Source: Cephalotus follicularis (Eukaryota; Streptophyta; Magnoliopsida; Oxalidales; Cephalotaceae). From it: 64,000 nucleotides of DNA. The stretch lies in assembly GCA_001972305.1 (NCBI GenBank), contig BDDD01000027.1, positions 766,415 through 830,414 on the forward strand, given 5' to 3'. Below are positions 45,832 through 57,950 of the stretch, piece after piece (position 1 is the stretch's first letter; every line of letters starts with the position of its first letter). The translations under genes and the position numbers were made by a program. A model generated the notes under the pieces. The model was not told where the DNA came from. It searched no databases and saw only the letters and a list, made by a program, of their open reading frames with translations.

Positions 45832-46230
45832 TTGTTTGTCAAAATAATAATGATAACAGTAACACTTTGATTTTATATTTCTAACAGTTCTTTTTTTTCA
45901 TATTGGGATTTCCCAAACTTTTTTTGGTCTTCAAGAAGCCTGCAAGATTTCCCAAATTATTATAAAAGAGCATGAGCCGAAATTGGACGTTGTTCCAAGA
46001 AAGATAAATTTGGTATTATTACTGGTTTTGCATCAGAGAATAAAACACACTTCTAGCAGTTAAAAGTATTTGTATTATAGATAATTAATCGTTATGCTGA
46101 GAATGTACTACTAACCCATAAGGCATGACCAACAAACTGCCATGTGCTTTGCACTTGCATTAATTATGTCTAGTCTCAATATTTAATTAAAATAAAAAGA
46201 GAAGCTCGATGCGGGCCTGATTTTCAGAAG
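45831..46230 (+). promoter_or_regulatory. Upstream region of SPIKE1
   Basis: About 400 bp of unique AT-rich DNA between the element C LTR and the SPIKE1 leader, so the gene's proximal promoter is squeezed against a retrotransposon. I see no clear TATA box. A pyrimidine-rich patch (CCTCTCTCTCGCCCTCTTTC, about 46,256-46,275) just downstream could mark the transcription start area. Confidence 0.4.
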
Positions 46231-46843
46231 AAGAAAACTGAAAAAGACAAAAGCGTCCTCTCTCTCGCCCTCTTTCGCTTTGAAAGCCCGTTTGGCATGA
46301 TTTTTGTATCTGGTTGTTTGTGTTGTTGTTGGTTGGGCTTTGGTTCGACTCATCTTGACTCCTCTTGCTCCTTAGTCCTTACTCTTTTTCTCTGTGACTT
46401 GTGAGAATGTGAGTGTGTTGTTGTTGGGGGGTTTTGGTGAACACTTCCTCTCTCCTTTTTGACATTTCTTTTCCCTCTTCTCTCCTCTTCCACTGAAGCT
46501 GAAGCTAAATCTGAAGCTGAAGCTGAAGCTGAAGCTGAGCTTCTCTCCATTTATCGCCAGGTACTTTTTTGTGTTTCTTAAATCAGAAATGTAAAATGTA
46601 TTGCTCTATTAGTTTCCGTCACTTGATTGTTCATTTCTCATTGCCAAATCAAATCCCTAGATTACTTAAGTAGCATATGCTTTCTTTTTTAATTAAACCT
46701 TTCATTTCGGGTCAGATCTACTAAGTATGCTATTACTTTACTTTACTTTTATGTAATGTGGATACTGGCTGTATATTGATTCAAATTATTATCATCATTA
46801 TCACTATTAATATTAATTTTTGGGGTTTTGACAATCATTGCAG
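46231..46843 (+). other. SPIKE1 5' leader exon and 5'-UTR intron
   Basis: The presumed 5' UTR runs to 46,560 and ends CGCCAG before a GTACTT donor. The intron is 46,561-46,843, ending TTGCAG nine bases before the first ATG. The leader carries a hexamer-like run of CTGAAG/GAAGCT units (about 46,493-46,538). The transcription start is not determined; the left limit is a guess from the pyrimidine-rich patch. Confidence 0.55.
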
Positions 46844-46852
46844 TAGTAGATT

Positions 46853-49800
46853 ATGATGGACAATAATAGCAGCAGTAGTAATGGAGGGGGAGGAGGAGGA
46901 GGAGGCCAGCGCTTTCGAAGAATACCGAGACTCTCCTCTGCTCATCTCAGATTGGACCCCTTGGCAAGTTTTCCTTTCTTTTTACTGATTTGCTTTAATT
47001 TATTTTCCCGTATGTTTTTTTTTTTTGGCGTAAATTTGGAGTTTCCTGGTTTCATAACTCTTGGTGATATTTGTTGTTACTGTTGTGCTGTATCCATTTA
47101 ATCCTTAAAGTAATGTCTAGCATTATAGCTTTTCTTGACATCAGCAAAAACTATCAATGCCCTTGGGTGTTAATAAGTTGGAGTGCCCTAAACATGTATA
47201 TAATATTTTTGATTGGTTAAACTAACAATTCTAAGGTTAATATAATTACAAAAAAATATTATATTAACATTCCTTATAAGTTTAGGCTTTTGGCTTAAAC
47301 ATTCTTCATAAGTTGGTTATAACAACCCATCAAAGTTGGTTAAAAAGAGTGAATATTAGTTAAGACACAGTTCATTGGCAAAAGAGCTATTTAGATTGAT
47401 TTTGTGAAAGGGTTGTCTGTTAACTTTTGACTTGAAAACTGTGAATGTGTTCAAATGATAAGTGCTTTTTGAAATTAAATTTACCACAAAGGAAATATGA
47501 TGATCTAATTCTATTTTATATTTCTATTTGAGGTATTAAATAGAATGTGCAATAATGATATAAAAAAAAGCAATTACTAAAAGCTCGAAAAGCATGAAAA
47601 TGGGACTTCCAGGTTTTGCCATTTTGGGCTTTAGCTTTTACCCAAGAAGCTGTAACTTGGGTTATTGAACCACCCGTGCTTCAGCTAAAGCTGTGCCAGA
47701 AGCACCCAAACAGCCACTTCATCTCCTTTGCTATTTCAGACTTTTTCTTACTATATTCAGCATAAAAAGAATAAATCTACAGAACTAATTAAATGCAGTT
47801 GTAATCTACTGACAATTATTTTTTTAGTGTTATATTTTATGAAAAATGCACTCCGTAGCTACTACTTAGTACCTCCTTGTTGTCCTAGTCTCCCTTTCTG
47901 CTTCCGTACTTCCCACTTCCCTTTCGATTGAAGGTACACTACGTCCGGTTCACTAGGTTCTACCACTGCTTTGCCTGATGATAGACTGGCCTATTCTTTG
48001 ATGCTCTACAGTCATCTAGTAGATCGAGAAAGCTCTGCCCAGTAGTGCCTAGCCAAGAGTAGACCATTTTGTATGGTCTTGTGAAGCCGGTAAATGGTAG
48101 GCTAAGATCCTCGATTACTTTGAGAGCAGAAATGAAGACTTCTCACTCACTTTCAACAGTAAGGAGAGTAAGGCATACTTTACAGTTGCTTATCCCCAAA
48201 GGGTGTCTAGGTAGGAACCTTTCTGGTTTCTACATAATTAGTTTTGGTTGAACCAAAATCTTATCCAGCAAACAACAGAACAAAAAGGATTACATGACTA
48301 TCATTTTGATTGGCGGAGCCCATAAGAAATCTACTCAGCCAATCCAAACTGGCACATTTAACATTATAAAAATACTTATTGCATTCATACAATAAAATAG
48401 GGGTATAACTTGAATTTGTGCTGACACTTTGCCTGAAATTGTCCATTCATATAGAAGTAACTGTGTAACGATTGAACCAATGACTATGACTATTCACGAT
48501 TCCATAATTGAATCAATTACATACGGTTCTACTTCATGCTTAGGACATTAAAAAAAAGTGCTTTCTATTGTACCCTATATATGAATATTGCCTTCAATTT
48601 CCTTTGGTAGAATACTTACCGGCACTTTTTTTTTTGATGCAGCAGCTTGATGAAAATTTGGAGCAGTGGCCACATCTGAATGAACTGGTTCAGTGCTACA
48701 AATCTGACTGGGTAAAGGATGAAAACAAGTATGGCCACTATGAACCCATCCCTCCTGTTTCTTTTCAAAACCAAATTTTTGAAGGTCCTGATACCGACAT
48801 TGAGACAGGTAAGATTCACACAGATACTGATACATGTTCTTTAAATTAAGGTGCAAAAACTCTCACCTGCGGCTCTCGTTATTGATCCATGTTATATTAT
48901 GCTAAGTCTCTGTAAAATATTTCTTGATCCAAACACAGAAACAAACCTTTCCAGTGCAAGGCGAACCAAGGCCGATGATACAAGTGATGATAACATCCCA
49001 AGTACATCAGGGAGGCAATTTGCAGAGGTTAATTTCTCTGATCTGGGTGTTTCAAAGGTTGTATGGTTAGAGTTCTTCTGCTTATTTAGAGATTTTTTAA
49101 ACTTTTTTGTAATTCACTTGGAGTTAATCCTTGTTACTCTGATTCATCGAAAGCGAATATTTCAAAGATTGTATGACCTGTGTCTTCTTACTTTTGCGAT
49201 TATTGTTTCACTTAATTTTTTCATTCATTTATTCTGGTACGTAATGGTATCTGTCTATGCATTCTATGGTTGTAAGTTCACCACATTTTGGGCTTTATTA
49301 ATTGTTTTAAATGATATGTTCATAGCATTTTGGTCAGTCTCCAATCCCCGCATATGAACCTGCTTTTGACTGGGAAAATGAGAGGTCAATGATATTTGGC
49401 CAGAGGGTTCCAGAAACTTCAACAGCAGAGAGTGGAAGGTTCAAAACCTTTTTGCACCATAACAGTTTTGGAGCAGGTTCTTGGTTCATTGTTAACTACT
49501 TTCTGTTTATAACTTTGTTGAGTTTGTTGTTCACAGTGGATTGAAGGTCTCTGTGAAAGTTCTGTCGTTATCATTTCAAGTGGAATTAGTCGGTGAGTAT
49601 TCTGGTCTTGGTAGTGCTATATCATTGTTGAGTGGCTTCTTCTTTTCAATAAGTTTAAGGTGTTAGAGGATTTCTGACTTCAAAGCACTCTCTCTCTCTC
49701 TCTCTCTCTCAGAGCCATTTTATGGTACAATTTGCTTATACAATAGGGAGAGAAGAGAAAAATTGTCTGAGGATTTCTATTTTCACGTGTTACCCACTGA

Positions 49801-52800
49801 AATGCAGGAGGTACACCATTTACAATATGCTATTTTCAATATCTTTCTTTGTTTCCTATAATGAGTTGATAGGATTTGCATCAACAGTGTGGGACTTACT
49901 TTCCCTTCCTACCATTGACAGGCTAAAATTTCTGTTGATCATCGTGGAATTTTCTACTTAGATGCTCCATCAGCAGCTGTTTGTCTGCTGATTCAATTGG
50001 AGAAGCCTGCAACGGAAGAAGGCGGCGTTACCCCTTCTGTTTATTCTCGTAAAGAACCTGTATGTTCTTGAATGCATATTTGTATTTTCTACTGGTGCAC
50101 CTTAATTTTCTTTGTTGTTGCCGTGTTAGCTATTTAACAGCATAGTTATCTGGTGCTGCACACGATTTATTTTGCCATGCTCAAGGCATGAAGAAGGCCT
50201 CAATTTTAATAGAGTCAAAGGCAAGAGGCATACAGAATAACATGCTTTGAGAAGCACATAATTGGCTGCGATACAATGTAGAATATAAATCTAGATGGTA
50301 ATTAATGATGAAGATGAACTGGTGTAATATAACGGGGAGATATAACATTAAGCATCCTTCCAACCCAACTTATAAATGCATAGAATAAGGGAACTGGTAA
50401 AAGATTCTTGGCTCAACCTGAACCTCTGTGCTTTCCGAAATAACATTTGCTTACTCATTTTGCTCTGTGATCATTTGAAATATAGGATTCTATTATTTTC
50501 TTATTAATAAAATATTTTGGGTCTGCTATTGTTGTCTTTGCGCATGTATGCCATATCCACATATCTGTTTTGTTATTTGATGAAGGCATTTGACTCATTC
50601 TCCTTTATAAATTGATTGCGTTTTTCCCTTCCTAAAAATTAGGTGCATCTGACGGAGAGAGAAAAGCAGAAACTGCAGGTGTGGTCTCGAATTATGCCTT
50701 ACAGAGAGTCCTTTGCCTGGGCTATTGTTCCGTTATTTGATAACAGCATTGGTGCATCTTCTGGTGGGTCTGCTTCTCCTAGCAGCCCTCTTGCTTCTGG
50801 TATGTCTGGATCAAGTTCTCAAGAGGGCATGTTTGAGCCCATTGCAAAGATCACATTAGACAGGAAGCTGGGTTACTCAAGTGGAAGCTCCATTATAGTT
50901 GAAATATCAAACTTAAATAAAGTTAAGGAGAGCTATACAGAGGAATCACTTCAGGTGAGGCATATATGAACTCATGTCGTAGACTTTGGTAAATTTGGTC
51001 CTTTTTTGTTTTATACACAATTTCTAGGATTTTGTTAAAGTATACATACATAGATATGAATGAGCAGCTTTTAATATTTTCCCCTCAATTGGTTTCACCT
51101 ACAATATTATAGGACCCTAAGCGCAAGGTCCATAAACCTGTGAAAGGTGTTTTAAAACTTGAAATTGAGAAGCACCCGACCAGCCACCCTGACTTGGAAA
51201 ATATGTCAGAAAGTGGTAGCGTGACCAATGATTCGGTTGACCCAGGGGATCGCATCACCGATTCGACATTTACAAAGTGCCCTAGTAATGGTTCTGATGG
51301 ACTGCAGAGTAGCAACTCTAAGTGGAATTTTGGTGAAGGAAAAGAAATTTTGGTAAATGGATCAAATGCTCATTGGATTTTAGATGTCAATGCTCATGAT
51401 GTAAGTGAAACCAACCCCTGTTATGAATTTTGTCGTTAAAGTTAGGTATTATATTCCAGATCACAATTACCTCTTTAAATTTTCTGTCATTCCTCCATAT
51501 CTGAGTTGATGGATCCATTTGTCATGACCCATAGTTACCTCTAAAATTCTGTTATTTCTTTCACATCTCTGAGTTGATGGATCTGATTGTAAGTCATGCC
51601 TTTACCGTATAATTTTCTTACATTGCATACAGTACAAGCCTAAATTAGCCGATTTGTTACCTGTCTCTCAGATAGTTCTATTACTCACAGCTGATCTCTT
51701 GTTTGTATTGTTTGGATTTTCCTAATGGTAAATGGCTTGGCGTCATGTTGAGAGCTTATCTTAACGCCTCAACTTGCTGTATTTCTCCTCAGCTTATGGC
51801 ATTATATCTTTTAGTAGTTGTTTTCCTTAGTTACTTTAGATTGGTTATTTATATATTTGCTTGAGAAGTGCTAAGCTTTTGAATTTTTTTTAAGATGTAT
51901 CATAATCTATGTTAGTCCCTCTCATGTGGTTGAAAGGAAATTGATTGGATTCAGGTTCCATTCGGTAAGTTCCATTTTTTTAATTAAAGTAATGCATCTG
52001 TCCATAATCATAAATTTTAGTCTCTGAGAGGGTGATATAACTTTTTCTTAATGTCTGGACCCTTTGTCCAAATACTATGCTTTGCCTAGATGCATAATCT
52101 CAATATTGGTGTAATCAATCCTAGAAACTATGCATCTTGAAGTTTTCGTAACAAAGAGTGGCATTATGTACAACCTTAAGTTTGTTTTATATGTGATTCA
52201 TTTATACTAAAAGAGTATGTTGATGATCTTACAGTTCCAAGCTTTCGACTTTCGCACAACAACAAGGAACGAGCCTTTTCTGCAGCTTTTTCATTTTCTG
52301 TATATATATCCTTTGACTGTTAGTTTGAGTAGGAAGAGGAATTTGTTTGTGCGGGTTGAACTGAGAAAGGATGATGCAGATGTTCGTAGACAGCCTTTAG
52401 AGGTAGCATGCCTTGTATTCTATGTAAACCAGAACTATAAACTTAATCTTACTGGTTTCTTGGCTGTGACTAATATGACTAGGCAATGTTTCCAAGGGAA
52501 CTGGGTGCATCACTGCAGAAGTGGGCTCACACGCAAGTAGCTGTTGGGGCAAGGGTGGCCTGCTACCATGATGAGATGAAGGTTTCCCTACCCGCTATTT
52601 GGACACCACTGCATCACCTCTTATTCACCTTCTTTCATGTTGATCTTCAAACAAAACTGGAAGCACCAAAACCGGTAATTTCTATATACGTTTTTGTTTC
52701 TCAAAAAAGCTCATGATGCCAAAACATTTCCATATGTTTCTGAAATGTTGTGTTTTCTTTTTTAAATTTATAATCGATGGCTTGTGTTACCCCGCCGCTT

Positions 52801-52895
52801 CAGTTTTCTGAAACATTATGTTAAAATGATTGTTCTGTTTTGGCTTTGCAGGTGGTAATAGGACATGCATCACTTCCATTGTCTACACATGCACA
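46853..52895 (+). CDS. SPK1: SPIKE1-like DOCK-family Rho/ROP guanine nucleotide exchange factor, N-terminal third
   Basis: SPIKE1 is the plant DOCK protein that activates ROP GTPases. It acts upstream of the WAVE/SCAR-ARP2/3 actin pathway in cell shaping and is linked to ER exit sites. Coding exons I infer: 46,853-46,963; 48,646-48,808; 48,939-49,057; 49,326-49,438; 49,537-49,592; 49,713-49,810; 49,922-50,059; 50,643-50,954; 51,113-51,400; 52,235-52,402; 52,483-52,674; 52,852-52,895. They total about 600 codons and all phases agree. Recognition rests on LDENLEQWPHLNELVQCY, YEPAFDWENERSMIFGQR, YLDAPSAAVCLLIQLEK, HLTEREKQKLQVWSRIMPYR, EISNLNKVKESY and FTFFHVDLQTKLEAPKPVV, all close to Arabidopsis SPIKE1 as I remember it. 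The last exons enter the DHR-1/C2 domain; the catalytic DHR-2 domain would lie much further 3'. The start could be 46,853 or 46,856 (tandem ATGs). The N-terminus has a Ser/Asn run and eight Gly. No break is seen in the exons present. Confidence 0.93.
46964..48645 (+). other. SPIKE1 first coding intron, GC-AG type
   Basis: The donor is CCCTTG|GCAAGT and the acceptor GCAGCAG|CTTGAT. This is the only join I find that keeps frame and gives DPL-LDENLEQ as in the known protein; the nearby GT at 46,968 would shift into a stop. The intron is 1.7 kb and AT-rich. A segment near 47,580-47,710 with AAGCTGTAACTTGG and GAAGCACCCAAACAGCC resembles the end of a hAT-like MITE, but I could not delimit it. Confidence 0.7.
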
Positions 52896-53550
52896 GTATG
52901 TATATGCCATTAGATTCGATCACTCTTCCTCCTTTTGTTTTTGATTTTCCTAACAAAACTGGAAAAATAAAACACCTGAAGCAGCATGCTACCTAGGTGC
53001 TGTCAGCAGTTGCCTTATGGCTGGAAATATTTTATTATTGAATTTGTTTGTGTTATTTATACATTTATGTGATATTGTTCTGCTACTTTTTGCTTCATTG
53101 CTGTGTTAGATGACACCAAATATGATACTTGGTTACTTGTTATGGTCATTAGTATGATACTCTAAATTGCTTATGATTGGGTATATTAATGATGTAGCTA
53201 TAAAACTGGTTTAGCCGTGCATTGCCTCTTTGGGGCTGAAACAGCAGTTTTGCCCTTCGTTAGTCTTAAATATAAGTCCTTACCACTTAAAAGAGGGAAA
53301 ATCAGAATAACTTGCTTACAGATGCTTGTGATGGACTAGGGCTTGAAGATTTGGGACAAAATTTGGTTTATATGGCTCATTTACTCCGCAGAATGATATT
53401 GACCGTAATTGGAATTGAACATGGAGTTGAATTGAATGCTTATTCCGATTAAGAATGAAACGTAATAACAATTCTATTGCTTTCCTGTAATGGGTATAAA
53501 ATTTAATAAGTGGGAATTGTCTGGTATAATGATCAGTTGACCTTAAAGCC
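52896..53550 (+). other. Start of a large SPIKE1 intron
   Basis: It begins with a standard GTATGT donor after a phase-2 exon end (THA-CA). About 650 bp of unique AT-rich sequence follow before the first copia LTR at 53,551. No further SPIKE1 exon is seen anywhere to the window end, so the intron must exceed 11 kb if the gene is intact. Confidence 0.75.
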
Positions 53551-53674
53551 TGTTAGATAAGGATAAATTAGTCAGGGGTAAATTAGTCTTTATATCAAGT
53601 TGTACTTCACTATAAATATATAGTTAGTGCAGACTAATTGGTCTGAGACTTTGATCTCTAAATTCTGATTAACA
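53551..53674 (+). repeat. Copia-1 5' LTR
   Basis: A 124-bp LTR with TG...CA ends, immediately followed by the TGGTATCAGAGCC primer binding site. The partner LTR is not in the window. Confidence 0.82.
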
Positions 53675-54059
53675 TGGTATCAGAGCCTAGATTAGTTTAG
53701 TATTTAAAAAAAAAAAAGAGAAAACCCTAGATTTCGCTGTCAGCGCCATCAGCGCCGCACAACGCCTTCGTCAATGCGTCGCACAACTCCATTGTCAATG
53801 TGTCGCACCGACAGCTCTTCCCCTCCGGCCAGTCGACTACTATGGCGACACGTCCGATCTCCAAGATTCCTTCTCCAGCGCGTGGATCTCGTGCCGATCT
53901 CCAAACGCAATGGTATTCTCGACCCTCCGGCGCTGATCTCGCGTCGACCTCGTTGATCCAGCGCCGATCTCAACCCTCTGGCGTCGATATCCACTGGTAC
54001 AATGAATTTTTTGGTTGGTTTTGTTGTTGGTGCTGTTGTTGATCTTGTGGGATGGTGTT

Positions 54060-54203
54060 TGAAATCAGATAATTATTTCTTCTACATTGTATTGTGATAA
54101 TTCCGCTATTTATATAGGCTAGTGTTAGGCTCTCACAGTAATATGGGCTTAACCTAATATTAGACCCAAACTTGTAACTTAACATAAATAATTATAAATA
54201 ACA
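54060..54203 (-). repeat. Copia-2 3' LTR
   Basis: 144 bp, minus-strand reading TGTTATTTATAA...GATTTCA, preceded by the GA-rich tract. It pairs with 58,517-58,660. Confidence 0.88.
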
Positions 54204-54210
54204 CTCCCTC

Positions 54211-57200
54211 TCAAGTTGGGGCACACATATCAACCAGATCTAACTTATTACAAATATATGAAATACGAGCACTACGAAGAGGCTTTTTAAAAATATCAGC
54301 TAACTGTTCTTCAGGCCGTGTATGAACTAGCTGAATATCTCCATACTTCACTTTCTCGCAAACAAAATGACAATCCACTTCAATATGCTTTGTTCGTTCA
54401 TGAAAGATAGGATTACTGGCAATATGTATAGCTGACTGGTTATCACAATGAAGGATTGACGATATTTGCATTGGCAATCCAATTTCAGCCAACAACATTC
54501 GGATCCACTGTAGTTCGCTCGATATTTTGCTTCAGCACTAGAGCGGGAAACTATGGGTTGCTTCTTGCTCTTCCATGACACAAGATTTCCTCTAAGAAAG
54601 ACACAGTAACCTGAAGTGGAACGACGATCAATAGGACATCCTGCCCAATCTGCTGAGTATCCTACAACCTCCGATGCATCTGGATAAGAGTATCCAGATA
54701 TATGAAGATGACCTCAATCTTGGAATACTAAACGTTGACCAGGAGCTCTTTTTAAATACCTAACGATTTGTAGAACTGTCTGCCAATGAGGGGTACGAGG
54801 AGCACTCATGAACTGGCTAACCACACTAACAGCAAAAGAAATATCTGGACGAGTAATAGTGAGATAATTCAACTTGCCAACCAATCGTCGATATTTTTTA
54901 GGATAATGCAAAAGATCACCTTGTTCATTATCGAGTTTTACACGGGGATCCATGGGCGTATCAACAGGCTTACTATCACGAAGCCCTACATCTCCTAAGA
55001 TATCAAGAGTATACTTTCTCTGTGAAAGAACAATACCAACATCAGAATACGCCACCTTAATACCCAGAAAATAATGCAAGCAACCCAAATTTTTTATACT
55101 AAACTCACATTGTAAAAACTTCTTGAGTCGTTGTATGCCTCTAACATCACTTCCAGTAACAATAATATCATCCATGTAAACCAAGAGAATAAAACATCCA
55201 TTGAGGAGGACATACATGAAAACTGAGTGATCAACACTGTACCGTTTAATGCCAAACTTAAGCACAACATCACTAAATCTCCCAAACCAAGCACGAGGTG
55301 ATTGTTTCAGACCATATAAACCTTTCGTAACCTGCGAACTTTCTCCCCCTGAGCAACAAACCCAGGTGGTTGCTCCATATATACTTCTTCATGAAGATCA
55401 CCATAAAGGAAGGCATTCTTCACGTCCAACTGATGTATATGCCTATGAAAACGAGCTGCCAAGGATATAAGAATACGAACAGAAGGAATATTGGCCACCG
55501 GAGAGAACGTCTCATCATAATCAACGCCATAGGTTTGAGTATATCCTTTGGCCACTAGACGAGCCTTCAACCTTTCTATTGTACCATCGAGATGATATTT
55601 AACCACAAAGACCCAACGACACCCAACCAATTGCTTGCCAGGTGGTAAAGATACAAGATCCCAAGTGTTATTAGCACGTAGTGCAGTCATTTCATCCTCC
55701 ATTGCACTGGTCCAATCTGGATGAGCCAAAGCTTCTTGCACACTACTAGGCACAGACACAGAAGAAACAGATGATACAAAGGCAGACATATCAGGTGAGA
55801 GGTTAGTGTAAGACACAAAGTATGATAAAGGATACCGGGTTCCTTTTTTAGAACGTGTACAATGAGCAACAGGCGACTCAGACACAGGTAGATCAGCAAT
55901 GGGCGACCCAGACTCCGGTGGATCAATAATGGGTAACTTAGAATTAGGTGGATCAGAGACAGGCGCTAGTGGTGGGGGGTTATACTGCTGCGGAGGATCA
56001 ATTGATTGTGTAACAGATTGGTGTCTACGAGCACATACCTGTAAAGGTTTTGGCTCTGATTGAGGAACAATGGATAGAGGAAGCTCCAAAGTAGAAGATT
56101 CTGGCTGTGGATCTGTGTTATAATACGCTTGATCCCTAAAAAATGTCACATCAGCAGATACAGTTACACGACGTTGATTTGGACTATAACAAACATATCC
56201 CTTTTGAGTTTTTGAATAACCCACAAAAATACATTTTTCAGCTCTAGGAGATAATTTGTCAACACCAGGCATCAATAAATGAACAAAACAAATGCACCCA
56301 AATACTCGAAGCCGAATAGACCGAATAGGTCGATTCGGGTGAAGAATAGTATAAGGAATTACTCCATTCAATACAGATGATAGAAGACGATTTATAATGT
56401 AATAGGAGGTCAAAAGTGTATATCCCCAAAAGGATTTAGGCATATTTGTGTGAAGAAGTAAACAACGGGCAACATCCAATAAATGACGATTCTTGCGTTT
56501 AGCTACCCCATTTTGTTGAGGAGTATAAGCGCAAGAACTCTGGTGAAGTATGCCACGGGACTCGAGAAAAGGGTAAACTGAGAAGTAGAGAAATATTCAT
56601 GTGCATTATCAGTATGCAGACATTTAACAGATACACCATATTGATTAAGAATTTCAGCATAAATGGTACAGAAAGATTGAAAAACTTCAGTACGATACAA
56701 AACCCCCCTTTAGGTTTGGACTCATTAACACTTTGCCCATATATTTTAACAAATATTACAAAACCCCTTCAGGTTTGAGTCTGTTTAATCATTAACCCCC
56801 TCAAGTTTGAGTCCGTTAACGATTAACCCCCCCCAAGTTTGAGTCCATTTAACCATTAACCCCCTGTGTTATAAGGATAAATTGTAAGTCAATGGGGTAT
56901 ATGTAATATTTGAAAACAGAGGGGGCAAAGTGTTAACGAGTCCAAACCTCAGGGAGTTTTTTGTATTTTACCCTTTATTAAATATAACCAAGTTGTACGA
57001 CTATAGTCGTCAATAAAAGTAACAAAGTACTTAAACCAAAAGAAGACTCCTGACAAGGACCCCAAACATCTGAGTGGACTAACTCAAATGGTTAAGAAAC
57101 ACGCCTCACATCCCGAGGAGGGAAAGACACACGATGATGTTTACCTAACTGACATCTGTCACAATTAAACTGAAGACTCGACAACGATAAAGAAGTAAAC

Positions 57201-57950
57201 TGACAAAGTACATTTGCTGATGGATGACCAAGACAACAATGTAGTTTGTAGGCATCATCTGTCTTGTGAACAGTAGCAGCATCAGCCACAATATCATGAT
57301 CCAAAAAATAAAGTCCACCAGACTCACGCCCACCACCGATCCGGCGTCCAGTCTTCCGATCCTGAAAGACAAAAAGTGGCAGAAAACCAAACAATACAAT
57401 TAAGATCACGAGTAAGACGACTAATAGACAGCAAACTGTAAGGAAAGTTTGGAACATGATAAACGGAGGATAAGGAGAGAGGACTCAAGATGGCAGAACC
57501 TGTACTAGCCACTTTGGACTTAGAACCATCAGCCAAGGTGACAGTGGCGAATGGCCTAGGGGTTGTATAAAAAAGAATGTTTTTATCACCTGTCATGTGG
57601 TTTGTACAACCGGAATCAATAACCCAAGGCTGAGAAGTACTAGATAACAAACAGGTGGACTCAGACTAACCATGTTGTGCCAAAGTAGCTACAGAACCAG
57701 AAGGACCACTAGCGTGTCGAGATCGCACCATCTCATCATACTCAGTACGAGTCAAGGTCAATGTCATCATACCTTGTCCAACAGATTTAGTAGATGAAGA
57801 ATCAGGAGCTGAGCGACTACTAGTATCAGGTGAGGCATGCAAACTCCGCAACTTCGGATGAAGATCATAGCAATAATCTACAGTATGTCCAACACACTGA
57901 CAGTGAGTACAAAATCGTCCAGTTTTGGACCCACCTCGAGAATCACCCAT
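54211..57950 (-). pseudogene. Copia-2 gag-pol remnant
   Basis: Minus-strand blocks in copia order. The zinc-knuckle segment CTHCQCVGHTVDYC is at about 57,900; protease PWVIDSGCTNHMTGD at about 57,600; the GAG-pre-integrase CCLGHPSANVLCQ motif near 57,230; integrase with [11 protein letters not shown] (about 56,600). RT has [40 protein letters not shown] and LLVYMDDIIVTGSD (about 55,180). RNase H is at about 54,350-54,581 (SRSSAEAKYRA). Fossil. Confidence 0.87.
56695..56973. mobile_element. Small DNA element with inverted ends inside copia-2 integrase
   Basis: About 280 bp with inverted ends: TTTAGGTTTGGACTCATTAA...CTTTGCCC on the left (about 56,695-56,738) and its reverse complement on the right (about 56,923-56,973, ending GTATTTTACCC). 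The interior repeats AACCCCCTCAAGTTTGAGTC three times in direct orientation. No coding capacity. Small size, inverted termini and location inside a gene-like sequence fit a MITE; no clear target duplication, so the superfamily is uncertain. Confidence 0.7.

Noticed and set aside
46964-46980. Using the GT at 46,968 as the SPIKE1 donor
   Set aside because: It would add bases that shift the next exon into an early stop with either nearby acceptor, whereas the GC donor restores the conserved DPL-LDENLEQ join.
48050-48250. Possible small gene in the first coding SPIKE1 intron
   Set aside because: The 60-codon frame has no domain, no splice support and intron-like composition.
48851-49357. 168-codon frame running through a SPIKE1 intron
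   Set aside because: Its central part is the true exon 48,939-49,057; the rest reads through splice sites into AT-rich intron and does not match the protein family.
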